Made by a program: the position numbers and the translations under genes. DNA of 64,000 bases from Ciborinia camelliae. Taxonomy: Eukaryota > Ascomycota > Leotiomycetes > Helotiales > Sclerotiniaceae. Numbering within the stretch: the first letter of the stretch is position 1; each line of letters begins with the position of its first letter. Below the pieces are notes generated by a model, which was not told where the DNA came from, did not search any database, and was given only the letters and a program-made list of their open reading frames with translations. Below are positions 37,601 through 50,700 of this stretch, in pieces. The stretch is taken from positions 62,001 through 126,000 of the forward strand of contig JANPYM010000007.1 in NCBI GenBank assembly GCA_025890175.1, read 5' to 3'.

Positions 37601-38238
37601 TATGTATGTATGTAAATGTAATGTCTACATAGGTACCTACATACCTACATACATACATATATACTACCAACTACATATAATAATACCTACCTGCCTAAGT
37701 AACCTAACCTCCAAGGACTTAGGTTAATAAGATATGCACTTATTAGGCAGTCTGTATAACATAACAAAATATACTGACACAGTAGATGGATGGATGAATG
37801 ATGTCCTTCGCCGCAGAACAAGGCACAGTACATACTGTACGTACATGTATTTCGCTGCGGCTACTGTGCTGTTTATGTATGTAGGTATGTATGGGATGTA
37901 TGTATGTATGTATGTACGATAGATAGGACCGCATATCCGACCTACATTTGCTTTCTGCGAGCTGTGGTGCGGGCTGCGGGTTGCGGAGGATCATCTCGCT
38001 CCATATAGTATAGTATCGTATCCTCTCGCTCCGTATCGTAGTAGTAGTAGTATCGTATCTAATTGCATCTAACTAGGTACGGGGTATGATATGTATAGCC
38101 CCGTAGGCCGTTTAGTTGAGGAATACTTGGGTTTACTTGGTATATATATAACTATATAGTATGTAATATGTACTGTAATATATAATATATACAGCCTGAC
38201 TCACTTCAGGATTAGATGAAGTAGGTACCGGTATGATG

Positions 38239-38260
38239 ATATATATATATATATATATAT
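38239..38260. repeat. AT dinucleotide microsatellite
   Basis: Eleven uninterrupted AT units. Confidence 0.9.
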
Positions 38261-41200
38261 TTGTAAGACTTATGTGATGAAACATATAGGAATAGGAATA
38301 AGAATAAGAATAGGAATAGGTAGGAACCTCCCCCACGCATATGTATGTATACACATATATCTCGGAAGCCTTTGCTTATACAGGACCTAGGTTTAACCTA
38401 CCTACCTACCTAGTAATTTTATAAGCCAAGATGGCAGTTCGAGTCACTCACTCTTGTTCTTTCTCGCATCCGTCAGCGATTTCGGATCGACATTGATTGA
38501 TATCTATCACATCAAGTATCAAGGGTACTGGTACATATATACATACATACAGATTACATAACGATACCAATCAAGCCCTGCCCAGCATCAAGAACTGCAT
38601 ACAGAGTACATAAAACACATAATACCACTCAAGAATCAAAAGCTCATTCACCGATACATTCCTACTGGTGATTCAATTATTGTACTCATTCATCATTTTT
38701 TTGATGTCGGTGTCTGTGTTGGATATGATTAATATATGTATATGTATACTTGCCAAACTATGTCTTTTTTCTTTCTTCCGAATTATCCATCGATTTTGGA
38801 AAGGAAGCTCTAGAGTCTCAAGCAGAGCAAGTCTCGTTTGGCAATTAGACGAGACACTGACATTCTCCACCCCCACCGGCATCATTCTCCGAGACTACCT
38901 AGGTACTAACGGGCTTACAGTAATCCATCTCAAACTGGCGAACCTCAACAAGATGGGACAATCAATACTTGCGACAATATATGCGACAATACATGAGATG
39001 CCAAGTACTTTTTTCTCAATGTTGCATCTATTTCGATATCGTGGGTTAGGTTGATCATTCATTCATTCATCCATCCTTCGTTTTCGACCGTTCTATGAAG
39101 GTTACCACAACCAACACAGAATCCTTAAACATTGAAGCTTACAATCTTCTACTCATACTGGGGTATAATAATATACAAACGATGTATCTATACGGCACAG
39201 GGTGGCTTATCATCCTAGGTATCCCAAACTTGCATTCGGATTCGGATAGGATCCGATACAGTATTCTTCAAACCCCCAGGCCTTCCTTGATATAGAAATA
39301 GCAAGCAAGCAACCACACTGCCACTCACTGCCCCATACATATCATATGATATCTCGTATAAATGGAATGGCCAAAGAAATTTAATAAATCCTCTCTTTAT
39401 ATCTCTAACATATGCGGGCGGCAAAGTGAGTTTGGGATCAATTCTTCATTTCTTCATTTCGGTATTTCTTCATCCTCATCCTTTCATTTTACACCTCCCC
39501 TACATGCCGTGCCGTTCCAATCAATTCAAATCATCCCCATATGCCTCGAATTTCAAAACTTGGGAACTTAACTTACTTCAGGAACGGCAGGAACGGTTGG
39601 AACGGTAGGAACGTTGTCAGTGTTCCTGTCTATCTTATCTCATCTCATCTTAGCACCTACCTTGGCTACCTACCGTACCTTACCTTAACCTCGAACTCCT
39701 TTCATACCATACATACCACACCACCACACCATCTTTTACACGATTCGTACGGAGCACTCTTGGTTATATTGTAATGACAAGTTGACAGCCATCCACACAT
39801 CCACACCCTCTTTCTCCCCCTCCTTCTCCTTCTCCCCCTTCCCCGCTCCCCCCTTCATCGCGAATTCCAAATTCATCACATCATGCATGCATCGATCCCT
39901 CGCCCCCCTCCCTCGCTAGCCCCCCATCCCCAATTAATTTTACGAACTTATTTGCCATGTTACTTGCTCGCCTTATTTTTACTTACCTCTCACCTCTCAC
40001 CTCTTACCTCTTACCTACCTCTTACTTTACAAGTTACGACCTACATTTACCAATCCTACGGTTCGCTTCGCTTCATGTAAAAAACGTGTCGTTCGTTCAT
40101 TTAGCGCAGGGTAGGGTAGGGTATTTTATCCCCTCCTTGCATTTTTTTTTCATTTCATTTTATTTCATCTAGATTCTACGTACAGTAGTTCACGCATGTA
40201 GCATATAGCACAATGACCACTAGAAGTTGTTGGTTCTTGGTTCTTCTTCACACACATATACACACACATATAACATACTATCTGATATAGTAGCAAGCAA
40301 GTAAATATCCCATCCACACCCATCCAAACCACACCACACCATACCATACCACCCTCCCACTCGGAGAAAATCTCTTCTCATCTCATCCCGTCTGGTCTCG
40401 TCTCGTCTCATCTCGCCCTGACTTGACTACTGCAAACTTCGACTCCCTGTTTGCATAGCTGAATTTATGGGATGGGTGAAATCGATGGATGGATAGAACT
40501 CAATGGAATGGCATCTCTGTAATCGAGCATGAATGAATGAGTCTTGTGAGGGTTTTTTTTGTATTGATTATTATTATTCTTCATATACTGCAGGATGATA
40601 CATTTTATCCATCCTATCCATCCAATAAATCCTAGAAAATACCCAGAAATCTCTATCTCTATCTCTATCGATATCTCAGAAGGCAAACCACCTATACTAT
40701 GCTATGCTACAGAATTTTGGAGATCGAACTAGGTGTTTTATAATCCTTAATTCTCCATTTCCAGTTCTCTATTTGATTCTAAATCTTGATTCTCTGAACT
40801 CTTAACTCTTAACTCTTGAGTAGTCCTCAATCTTCAGTCCTCAGTCTGCCCACTTTTCCATTTAAAGTAATGGAATGGATATTATTTATATCATAATCAA
40901 TGGTATGTATGGTATGGTATAATATGTACAACAGTATGGGTAAATAAGATATATCTACACTTTACACTCCAGTTACGAGTGAGTGGGTGAGTGAGTGGGT
41001 GTAGAAGCAGATGAAGCCGATGAAGCACAGTTTCTCCAATTTCTCCAATTTTTATTTTCTCATCTTTCCGTCTTCTCATCTTCTCATCTTCTCAATGAAT
41101 CATCATCAGATGAATAACTGTGGTAAGGGGAAATTGACAGTTCACAGTTTACCCCTTACAACATAGCTCAGCTCAGCACAGGACAGCACAGCTCAGCTCA

Positions 41201-41559
41201 GGATATCAAAATCAACGAACGAACGATGAGATGGGATGAGATAAGAAGGGATTAGATAGGTTGAGATCTGAACACTATAGCATAGCATAACATAGCACAG
41301 CTAATAAATAAATATAAATAACTTTATTTAGCAGTTCTTACTTCTTACTCGTTACTCGTTACCCGTTACCCGTTACTTGAGATACGATATAATATAATGC
41401 AACATATTGTCTAAGAAAGAGAAAGAAAAAGAAATATTATGAGAATCTCATCTCGTCTTCTCATCTATCCCTCACCCCCCATAATAATATCAACGCTTTG
41501 AAGACTCAAGACTAAAGACTTAACACCAACTCAAAACTAACTCAAAAACCAATTACCCC

Positions 41560-41860
41560 TATTATATTTACCTACCTACCTACCTCCCTCCCTCTCTATC
41601 TATTATACCTATTACACCTACCTACCCACCTACCCACCCACCCACCTACCTCCCTCCCTCCCCTCTCCCTCCCTCTCTACCCCCTATCTATTATACCAAT
41701 TATACCTACCTACCTACCTACCTACCTACCTACCTACCTACCTACCTACCTACCCCAAAAAAACACAACAGAGAAAGAAAGAAAAAAAGAAAAAAAGAAT
41801 TGTCATCCATCCATCCATCCATCCATCCATCCATCCATCTGCCTAATAATCTTAATCTTG
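41560..41860. repeat. Pyrimidine-rich TACC/CTCC microsatellite block
   Basis: Long TACC, ACCC and CTCC runs: an uninterrupted TACC array at 41703-41755 (about 13 units), then an A-rich spacer, then an ATCC array at 41804-41839. One strand is almost free of G for several hundred bases. Confidence 0.9.
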
Positions 41861-41989
41861 ATCTTGATCTTGATCTGGGGTATTTATGAATTGATGGATT
41901 AATGGATTTATCTAACTTTAACTTTAACTTCAACTTCAACATCCATCGGACCTCCCCCTCCTTATCTATTCATCGCTCCCCCCTGACAT

Positions 41990-42160
41990 CCTTTTATTTA
42001 AACTTCCTACCTACCTCCCCCCCTCTTTCTACCCCTCCCTCTCATTCCCCTCCCCTCTCCTTTCCCTCCCTCCCTTCCCTCTCATTCCCCTCCCTCCCTA
42101 CCTTCATCCATCGCTCCCTCTCATTCCCCTCCTCTCCCCTCCTCCCCCCTCCTGAATTTC
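41990..42160. repeat. Homopyrimidine CT/CCCT tract
   Basis: CTCCCT, CATTCCCCTCC and similar units give a plus strand made almost only of C and T with few interruptions; the opposite strand is purine-rich. Confidence 0.75.
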
Positions 42161-43756
42161 GTCATGGTGTTTAATGGATAGTATGTGTTTAATCGATATT
42201 AGATGAGTGTTAGATGATATACTAGACAGATAGATGAATGGATAATAGATAGGTAGGGAGGTAAGTGTTAGATGAATAAGTGAGAAATGGATGGGTGTTT
42301 AATGGATAAGTGATAAATGGATGGATGGGTGATAGAAGGATAGGTAATAAACGAATGTTAGATAAATGTTCAATGGCTAGTAGATAGATGCTAGATGCCA
42401 CGCAGCAGTAAATACCAATACAAATACCAATACAAATACAAGACTTTAATTTCCATTTCGATTTCCACTTCCGTTTGTATTTCCAAGTTCCAAGAGATCA
42501 TTTATATATATATATATGTGATTTCCAATTAACTATGTAACTATCTACTAACTACCTACTAACTATCTACCTAGTCAAACCAACTAGGTAACTATCAACT
42601 AAAGCTAACTAAGCTAACCAAGCTAAGCGAATAAATGAATGAATCAATAGTTAACCTCTCCTCCCCTTCCTTCCTTCACTTTCTCTCCTCTCTCTCAGGG
42701 TATATTTATCATCAATCATAACATCCATAACAATCATCATCCATCGTCATACAAGAAAAAAAGACCAAAAACCAAAAAAGTGTACACAAAAGCCACTCCA
42801 ATGCAATCCAACGCATGCTTTGCAGACAGAAACAAAAAACACAACAAAAACAACAAAAACCACCAAGAAATAAAACAAAAACAAAATGATAAAAAAAAAG
42901 ATCACAGTCAATCCAATCTAGTCGACGATCCCATTCCCATTCCATTTCCATTCCATTCCATGTCCATGCATCTGCGAATCAATCATCAATCATCAATCAC
43001 ATGATCCGATCATCAGACTATCCCACCATCACATCTCATCTTCGGGATCCCACACCATGGATCCTTGTTCCAAGTTTTTTTTGTTCCGAGTCCATGTCCA
43101 AGTCCAAGTCCACGAGTTCATATTCTGAAGACTTCTTCGCTTTCCTTCCTTCCCTCCGTCAATCAATCAACCAATCTTCCCAGTGAAGAAAGCTTTAGAT
43201 GCCCATTCAAAAAACCTTCTTTCCCATCCATCCATTCACGTATTGCCACGCAACGACTCCTCATTAGGGAGGGTATCAAGTCACGTTTCATTCCATCCCA
43301 TCCCATTCCTCCATTCCTCCACTCATCCAATCTCAAACTTCCATCGCATCCCAAGTATCGAAAGCCAATTTTTTCCTTGGCTATGATAAGATATGTTGCC
43401 ATTGGATAAGGTATGCGATGTGATGTGCGCAAGTTGCTGTTCGGTGGTGATGTCTTTATTGCAGAGTTGCCTCTATACCTTTCCTTTCTTTCCTTTCTTT
43501 CCTTCTTTCCTTCTTTCCTTCTATGATGCGTATATCGATTCGAAAGTCAGTCGCCTGTTGCAGTTGCCAACGATGATGATGATGATATCTATCTATGGTA
43601 TCTATCTAATGGGTATATAATAATATGCATGTGATCTGCGATATCCCGTTAGCCACTGCTTAGATGCAAAGTCACGAAAACGAAAGAAGAAAGCAAGCAA
43701 GACCGACTTACCCAAAAAAGATCCTATCCTAAACCAGACGAGGAAAAACCTCTCCT

Positions 43757-44269
43757 TCATTCACCGACCTCAGCAATGGGCGTCATATGTTTGCTCGAAG
43801 TAGCGCCGGAGCTATGTCTTGATTTCCTCGAGCCACTTCCATGTCTCTTCTTATTCTTTTCGACGGCGGCCTTCTCCCTCTTCTTAGCCTTCTCGGCAGC
43901 ATGTTGAGCGATCAGCTCACGCATCAGGGCGGCATTATCGACGACGACGTATTGGGGTTCGCACATGGAGCCCGAGGGCGAGCGAACGTTGGGGGTGGCG
44001 AGGGGCGAGCAGTCTTCCTCTTCGAAGACGGACGTGTAGAGACCGCAGGAGAGCTCTTCGTCGGAGAAGGCCGACGACGTGTATGAGTTTTGCGAGGCGA
44101 GCGCGTCGAGCGAGGATTCGGTGCGCGTGTTCATCGAGGATCGACGCGGCCACGATGGATATGCACAGGAGGGGGATTGTGGGCGCGAGCTCGAGGACGA
44201 GGGAATTTCCATGGCCGAGGAGCTGCTGTAGCTTGTGGAGGGTGGGGATGGCGTGTAGGAGAAATACAT
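43757..44269 (-). CDS. Small Ser/Pro-rich protein with basic helical C-terminus, unknown function
   Basis: 170 residues, single exon; the ATG at 44269 (MYFSYTPSPPS) is preferred because the 72 upstream codons read as a Leu/His low-complexity leader, and the A-rich context just before this ATG suits a fungal start. Residues 1-60 are Ser/Pro-rich; SAFSDEELSCGLYTSVFEEEDCSPLATPN is acidic; VVVDNAALMRELIAQHAAEKAKKREKAAVEKNKKRH is an amphipathic, then lysine-rich helix; the end is MTPIAEVGE. The GC-rich, codon-like composition stands out sharply from the surrounding repeats, and the layout resembles small disordered proteins conserved in Pezizomycotina, though I cannot name one. It is the only credible gene within about 30 kb. 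Confidence 0.72.
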   Translation of the reverse strand: MYFSYTPSPPSTSYSSSSAMEIPSSSSSRPQSPSCAYPSWPRRSSMNTRTESSLDALASQNSYTSSAFSDEELSCGLYTSVFEEEDCSPLATPNVRSPSGSMCEPQYVVVDNAALMRELIAQHAAEKAKKREKAAVEKNKKRHGSGSRKSRHSSGATSSKHMTPIAEVGE

Positions 44270-46684
44270 TTTGTTTCTTTGGTAATGTATATCTATCGAT
44301 GTGTATTGGTGTTTGTGGAGATGTATGTGTAGATGTAGATGTAGATGTAAAAGTAAGTGCGTGAAAAACTTAAACAAATTCAAATTCGGATCCCAAAATC
44401 CGGGGTCGAACTCCAGATATAAGTATTGATGATTCACCCAACACACAAACTTGCTTGCTTGTTTGTTTGCTTGTTTATTTTGCACGGGGCAAAATATATG
44501 ATAAGATGACTCAGAAAACGAATCTCAGACCGAGTCTGTCAGTTCGGAGCCTAGGCAATAGCTAATCCCTGGAAAGCTAAATGGGGGTCTGGTCGTTCGT
44601 AATTTGCACCAGACGGTGTGGAGGATGGAGTCGGTAAATGTAACGATAAGTCTTGCGTCAGCCCTGCAGAATTTCGTATCGATATGGCTGGCGATAAAGG
44701 AGGGAGGGATGGAGGGATGATGGATGGATGGCAAAACAGCTCGGTAGTTTTAGTTTTGGGGGGTTTACTCAGCCCAGCCCCAGGATGTTATGGTTGGTGT
44801 ATGAAGGAGGGAATAACCAAATCAAATCAAATCAAACTCCGCTTATTAATTATATTTATATAGAGGAATATAAATATAAATATAATTATAAATGTCGAAT
44901 GTGATGTAATCCGGAGTAATTCGGGGTCTGGAGAAATAGCCTTGCGGGATGGAGATGGATGGAGATGGATGAGAAACGTGGTAATCGTAGGTAATCGTAC
45001 CTATGTACGATCAGGTAATCGATGGATTGATGAGTGAGATTGGAGTTGAAGATGATGAATGATGTAACGTTTTGTGAAGATTTGATGAGGTCAGAATGAG
45101 GTAAAGCAGGTAGGTAGGTAGGTAGTTAAGTTGTATATCCTGAAAATAGGTTTGTGTGGAGGGATTGGGATTGGAAGGGAGGGGAGGCGGATATCAGGAA
45201 GTAATATAACTTTTGGGGAGGAGGAGGATGATGATGATGATATGATGAGAATGGATGAAACGAGAATCCCGTTGTGATAAATTAATATCAAATTTGGTTT
45301 GTCCGTTGGATTTTTTTTGGATTGTGTATTGTATTTGTGTGTATGTATATGTAATGTATATGCAGAGTGATTTAGGTAGGTTTGCCTTTATTCCTTTTCC
45401 GTTGTGTGATATGCATATGTTGGGATCTATCTCTTTTTTTTCGAAAGAAAAAAGATGAAAAAAAAAATCAAAATCCCACCCAGAAATACATAATAGGTAA
45501 TATAATCATTTAAAATGTAGGTACGAGAATGTACAGCGTAGCGTAGCGTTACAAATTAAAATCCAAATCTGTTGTCAAACGCGAGAAGCCAAAAAAAATA
45601 AAAATATATGTATAGGAATGAATCATATATGACAGACCGACCCTCCCGGAAGCAGACCTGAGTCGCGAAACGAACATACCTACATACATCCACCTTGACT
45701 TGCATTTGAAGAGCGGTGGGCTGCCATGTTTTCATTCCCCATCCTTGTTTACTTGTTTACAACACGACTTTGCACCAGCGGCACCACAAGCACCACAGAT
45801 ATCATGTTTGTCCACATCCGGGCATCTCGCAAGAGAATTAAAGTAGGCAAGGTAAAGTAAAATAAACCCAGCTCTCCACGCGCGCGGGCGGTGTGGTGGG
45901 AAAATGGAGCTGTGTGGCTTTCAGTACTTCCGGAAGGCAGAAACACGTTGCAAAAAACAGGGAGATTACCTGTTTGGTGAGCAGTGTCATGTATCTTCTT
46001 CCCGTCTGGTAGAAGAGATTTTTCAAGGCGGTGAGGTTGGAATTGATTGAAGGTGGGTGGATGAATGAATGAATGGATGGGATGGATAGGATGGGATGGA
46101 TGGGGCGCGATTGGACTGGGCTGGACTGAACTACTGACTAGATAGATTGGTACTAAATAACTTTGACACTTTTACTATTTCATTATATTATATTGACATG
46201 ATATTGACAGGCAGATATGAACGGGGAAAGATAACCTAGTAGATAGGTAGGATACAATAATAAGGAATAATTAGAATTAGCCATCATCCATTATCCATAG
46301 GATTTAAATTTTATATATGATCTATACCTATCTATATTCATATCCATAAATTTGCCGATTTTGTTGGTGCGCGCCTACACACCTATACCTACATATTCGG
46401 TTCGCCTTACCAAGTGGATTTCGGACTATCAACTAGATTACCCGATGATGATAATGATGATTTTCCATCACCAACTACTATCCACCTAAACAAGACCTTA
46501 AACCAACTCCCTCCCTCCCAAGCATTTCCCTCCCCGATCACGAACTAGAACCCTATCTAGAAGCAAGTTCGTTCACTAGGTAGGTAGGTATTATTGAAGC
46601 ACATGCGCGGGGCATCTGAACCTTACCCTACCTATCTTACCTTACCTAGAGAAAGAAAGAAAGAAAGTAAAAATAAGAAAGGAA
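44270..46684. other. Upstream desert between the small gene and the Mutator-like element
   Basis: No supported gene. It contains the presumed 5' leader and promoter of the small minus-strand gene, GATGGATGG and TGATGATG repeats, a TAATTATA/AAATATAA AT-rich patch near 44840-44900, and a GGTAGGTAGG array near 45105-45125. Confidence 0.5.
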
Positions 46685-46693
46685 GGGCCTTTT
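46685..46693. repeat. Left target-site duplication of the Mutator-like element
   Basis: GGGCCTTTT, identical to 47766-47774. Confidence 0.85.
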
Positions 46694-47765
46694 TAGTCTA
46701 GTGTGTACATATGACCCACTTTCAGAGTTTTGATTGGATATTTAAGCAAACTCTTCTAGAGGGTCTAGTCGGTCGTTTTCTAAATTACGTATAATTTATA
46801 TAAATTATAATAATAATATTTATAACTTTTGAATTAAAATAGTTAAAAATAATCTATAAATTTTATTAAAAAGATCAATAAATATTATAATAAATAAACT
46901 TTTAAAATATTAGAAATATATTTATATTGTATTTATATTTATATAATATAAAATATTTTTATTAAATATTTCAAATTATAAAAATATATATTTATATATT
47001 TATCAAAATACAATATTTTGATTTATAAATTAGATATTAGATTCTATATTATATAAACTTTTAAAATATCAAATTTTAATTAATTTTAATAAAATTTAAA
47101 AGATATATATTATTTTTAAAACAAAATAATTAATAATTAATAAAAGATTAATATTTTAAATTAATATAAATCTTTTTATATTTTATTAATTAATATAAAA
47201 ATTATATAGAATTATAGTTATACTAATATTTTATATAATAATGATTTTTAATATTTCAAAAAGATTATTAATATTAATTTAATAAAATTATATAAAAAGG
47301 ATTTCTCAAAAATAAACGATTTAAGCAAAAAATCTATTTTATATAAATATAAATTATTTTACAACGAAACAAGTTTATTGTTAAGTGCACGGTCCCACAC
47401 AATAGCTGTAAGCTTTACCACTGCGCCACGCACCCAAATTGCTACCCAAAAGGTATATAGTATCAGGATGCTTCTGATTCGCTTACTACTATATATATAC
47501 CAACGTTACGCAACTAACTCTTTTTAGTTCGTAACATTTATAAAATAAAAATTATATCATTTTAAAAGGAAATAATAGGGTTTTAATTTTATTTAAATTT
47601 CGTAGTTCTAATACAATTATTGGTTGATTGGTATTAAAAAGAAAATAGAAATTAGTTGAAAAGTTGAGCAGTTTTCGCGAATTTAGAAAACGGCCTACTA
47701 GACCCTCCTGGCGGACCATTTATATCACATGACGCCGGGTGGGTCCTTATGTAATCACTAGACTA
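46694..47765. mobile_element. Non-autonomous Mutator-like DNA transposon (1072 bp) with long TIRs
   Basis: The ends are inverted copies: TAGTCTAGTG at 46694-46703 and CACTAGACTA at 47756-47765. The match continues for about 90 bases with some divergence, sharing TTACAT/GTACAT, GACCCAC, and an inner block AGGGTCTAGT.GG.CGTTTTCTAAATT at about 46758-46786 and, inverted, at about 47678-47707. It is flanked by a perfect 9-bp direct duplication GGGCCTTTT (46685-46693 and 47766-47774). Nine-base target duplications with long TIRs are the signature of the Mutator/MULE superfamily. The interior from about 46790 to 47370 is nearly pure A+T and has no open frame, as expected after repeat-induced point mutation. 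No transposase. Confidence 0.82.
47388..47435 (-). pseudogene. tRNA 5'-half-like segment with box A, inside the AT-rich transposon
   Basis: Read on the minus strand from 47435, the sequence starts GGGTGCGTGGCGCAGTGG, with an exact pol III box A (TGGCGCAGTGG, matching TRGYNNARNNG) at 47428-47418, D-loop-like GGTAAAGC, and a GTGGGACC stretch near 47390-47397. No box B (GGTTCGANTCC) or closing acceptor strand follows within tRNA distance, so this is not a functional tRNA. It lies in a patch of about 170 bases with normal GC inside an otherwise almost pure A+T element. It could be a captured tRNA fragment or a nested tRNA-derived SINE. Confidence 0.5.
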
Positions 47766-47774
47766 GGGCCTTTT
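47766..47774. repeat. Right target-site duplication of the Mutator-like element
   Basis: GGGCCTTTT, identical to 46685-46693. Confidence 0.85.
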
Positions 47775-50700
47775 GACTTTTAGGTGGGCCATCTGGGCCA
47801 TATGGGGCATTTCGATCTCACGGGGCATCTCATCTCATGATTTTTTTTTTCACTTTATCTCCATTTCATCTCCATATCATCTCCATAGCACCATCTCCAT
47901 AGCACCATCTCCATATCATCTCTATAGCACCATCTCCATAGTTCATTTATACTCGGCCGCGAACTAAAAAAAAAGTCAAGGAAAAAATTGATTAAAAGGG
48001 ATAAAAAAGATAAGGACGGGATTAAGGTACTAGCTAGGTAGGTAAAAGGAATTCTGGGGATTTCATTATTGGGCAACGATGGGCAATGATGGGAGAAAGA
48101 TGCCTAAACTAAAATCGTAGAGTGGGAAATGAGAGAGAGAAACGAACGCTTTTTAAATTTTTTCTTCATGATCCATCTATATGGGAAACTAAGCTTGATG
48201 GAGGTATATATTATATATGATATCTGGATTCTGGACTGGAGCAACGGTGGGTGGGATGGATGGATGAATGAATGGATGGATTCAAGATTCAAGATTCAAC
48301 AGAAAAGGAAAGGAAAACTTGGGGAACTACAGAACTACAGAACTATAGAATTCATAATTCAGATATATCCACCAACCAATCAACCAACGATTCTCGCTTG
48401 TACCCCTTCATTTGAGATCATCACGAAATAGGTACCTACCTACCTATCTACTTATTTATATACAGTATATAATATATAATACCCACCACCTACCCATCTA
48501 TCATCATCTAGCCAAGGTAATTAGAATATTATATCCAATATTACATTACATTACATAACATTACATTCCGGTATATAACATATCAATCAATCACCAACCG
48601 ACGCTGGTAAAAAAAAACCAAACCCCCCCTCAAAATTCGAGATTTACAATCTCGAGAAGAATAAAAAGATACCCATCTAGCCAACCAGCCAGCCAGCCAG
48701 CCAACCAGCCAGCAAAAATCCCCAGCTATATCTATCTATCCATCCATCTATCTATCTATCTATCTATCAGTACCTACTTATAAGATAGAGATCAAATAAA
48801 CACCTATCTACGTCCGTATCAACCAACCATTCCATTCATTTATGATTCTCGAACATCTATCTATTGAAAAACTTCCTATATGAAGGATGCTTGGCAGCGA
48901 GCGGGCCGGGCCCTTTTTGCAAGCCGATTGATTTGATGGCCGGGTATATGATATATCTGGATATTGATGTATGTATGGATGAATGAATGAATGAATGCCG
49001 ATTCGAAGATGGTGGATTTAGGGAGGGTTAGATTTCTATTTATATTGGTATTGGTCAGGAAAGGGTTGGATTGTAGGTATTATATGTATAATAATGATGA
49101 GGATTGGGGAATAGATGGTAGGTATGCGATGGTATACGGGATGAGCGTGTATGCTATACGCTGGTATAGGTAGTGTGGAGACAGGCATGATGTGTCATCA
49201 GTTACATAATCATTCTCTCATTAAATTAGTATAAATTATTTAGTTTAGCTAGTTATGAATGAAATCATCCCTTTCCCACTTAATATAAAACTCCCGACCT
49301 TTCAGTAGGTAGATACCTGGCTGATGAATATAATATGGAGGATATGTATGGTATGTATTCTTCCAACTACATTTATATTTACATTTACATTTATATATTA
49401 GGTAGGTATCTAAGTAGGTACTCAGGAGGAAATTTTCTAAACAGTATGGAATTGGGTATTAAGGTAGTACTAACGAAAGAAAGAAAGGTAGGTAGGTATT
49501 AAATCATGCAAGGCGCAATATATGTATATAGATAGGTGCCTATATATCCCCCCCTCCAAAAACCAGAGCGGTGAACAAAACGTTTAACACGACAATTATG
49601 ATCATATCATATCATACATATTATTATTCATCACCACCACCATTTTCTCCTTGCAGTCATAGTCGTAGTTGTAGTCGTAGTCGTACCTTACTTATTAGTG
49701 ATGATGGGTGGGTGGGTTGGTGGGAGCCTCCTTCCGATAGGTAGATAGATAGGGTTGAACTTGTGAGCTTTTGGATCTGTGCTCGCTCATGGCGTGGGGT
49801 AGGTAGCTAGCTGGCTGGCTGTAACTCCCGTCAGGTCACTCACTCAGATATCTACCTCAGGTAAGACGGTGAAGCTGGGCTTGGGCCGGATGCGGATGGG
49901 GATGGAGATGATTCATCTAGTCTAGTGGAGGCAAATCAATTGGAAGCTGTACCTTACCTTACCTTATCTTACCTTACATACGTTTTTCGTTCCGGGGAGG
50001 AGAAGAGAAGCCGGAGAGAAGAGAAGAGAGGAGGAGTTGGCGGTCAGTTCGATTTCGATTTCTCTTTTAAGGAATATAATAGAATAGAACAGAACAGATC
50101 TGAATATAGATATATGCGTTTTTCCCAATTATGTTGGGTTATAAATGTTTTTTAGATGGATGGATGGATGGATGGATGGATGCTCGTGATATTAGTAGGT
50201 AATTATCTAGTTGGAGGTACGTGAGTGATATTGAAGATTCCATCCATCCATCTATCTCTCTCCAGTTTTGGTTCATTCGAAACTTCATATCCAAATTCAA
50301 ATCCAATACCGGTCTGTACGGTTCCTATATATCAAGATCCCAAATCCATATTATATGTACCTATATATGTAGATGTGGGAATGAATAACCAATCTATGTC
50401 GTCATCGTCATCACCTTCCTTTTTTTCTTTCCTTCCCATCCGTACAATATAAATCTCACTCATACACATACCAAACTCCTGAGCACAAAAACAAAAAGGG
50501 TAGGCAAATGAATGAAGCTTTACCGTTAGGTTAAACTTCACATTTTCACATTTTCATTTTATATTACGGTATTGTATTATATTTCCTGCGCATTTCCTGC
50601 GCGTTTCCATTTCCATTCATATCGCATCCTATCCTATCCGGGTTCCCATTTCTTCCATTCCATCCTATCCCATCCTATCCCCATCCTTATCATCTCTTCA

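Larger units (their letters stand above)
31949..43756. other. Gene desert, left part (11.8 kb)
   Basis: No supported gene on either strand. The first kilobase is the WD40 promoter side. After about 33 kb the sequence is dominated by short tandem repeats (TACC, TATG, CATC, GATG), palindromes such as TAGGTACCTA and CCTAGG, repeated TACTGTAC/GTACAGTA octamers, and pyrimidine-rich tracts near 36090-36140 and 41560-42160. Base composition is not AT-extreme. Open frames here are short and low complexity. Confidence 0.6.

Noticed and set aside
38668..39054. 128-codon hydrophobic open frame in the desert
   Set aside because: The start is Ile/Cys-rich translation of AT repeats, the rest has no family resemblance, and no splice partners are visible.
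47388..47435. Functional tRNA gene on the minus strand
   Set aside because: Box A is present but no box B, T-arm or matching acceptor strand follows, so only a fragment is annotated.
46790..47640. AT-rich block as centromere or mitochondrial insertion
   Set aside because: It is only about 0.9 kb and is bounded exactly by inverted repeats and a target duplication, so a mutated transposon explains it.
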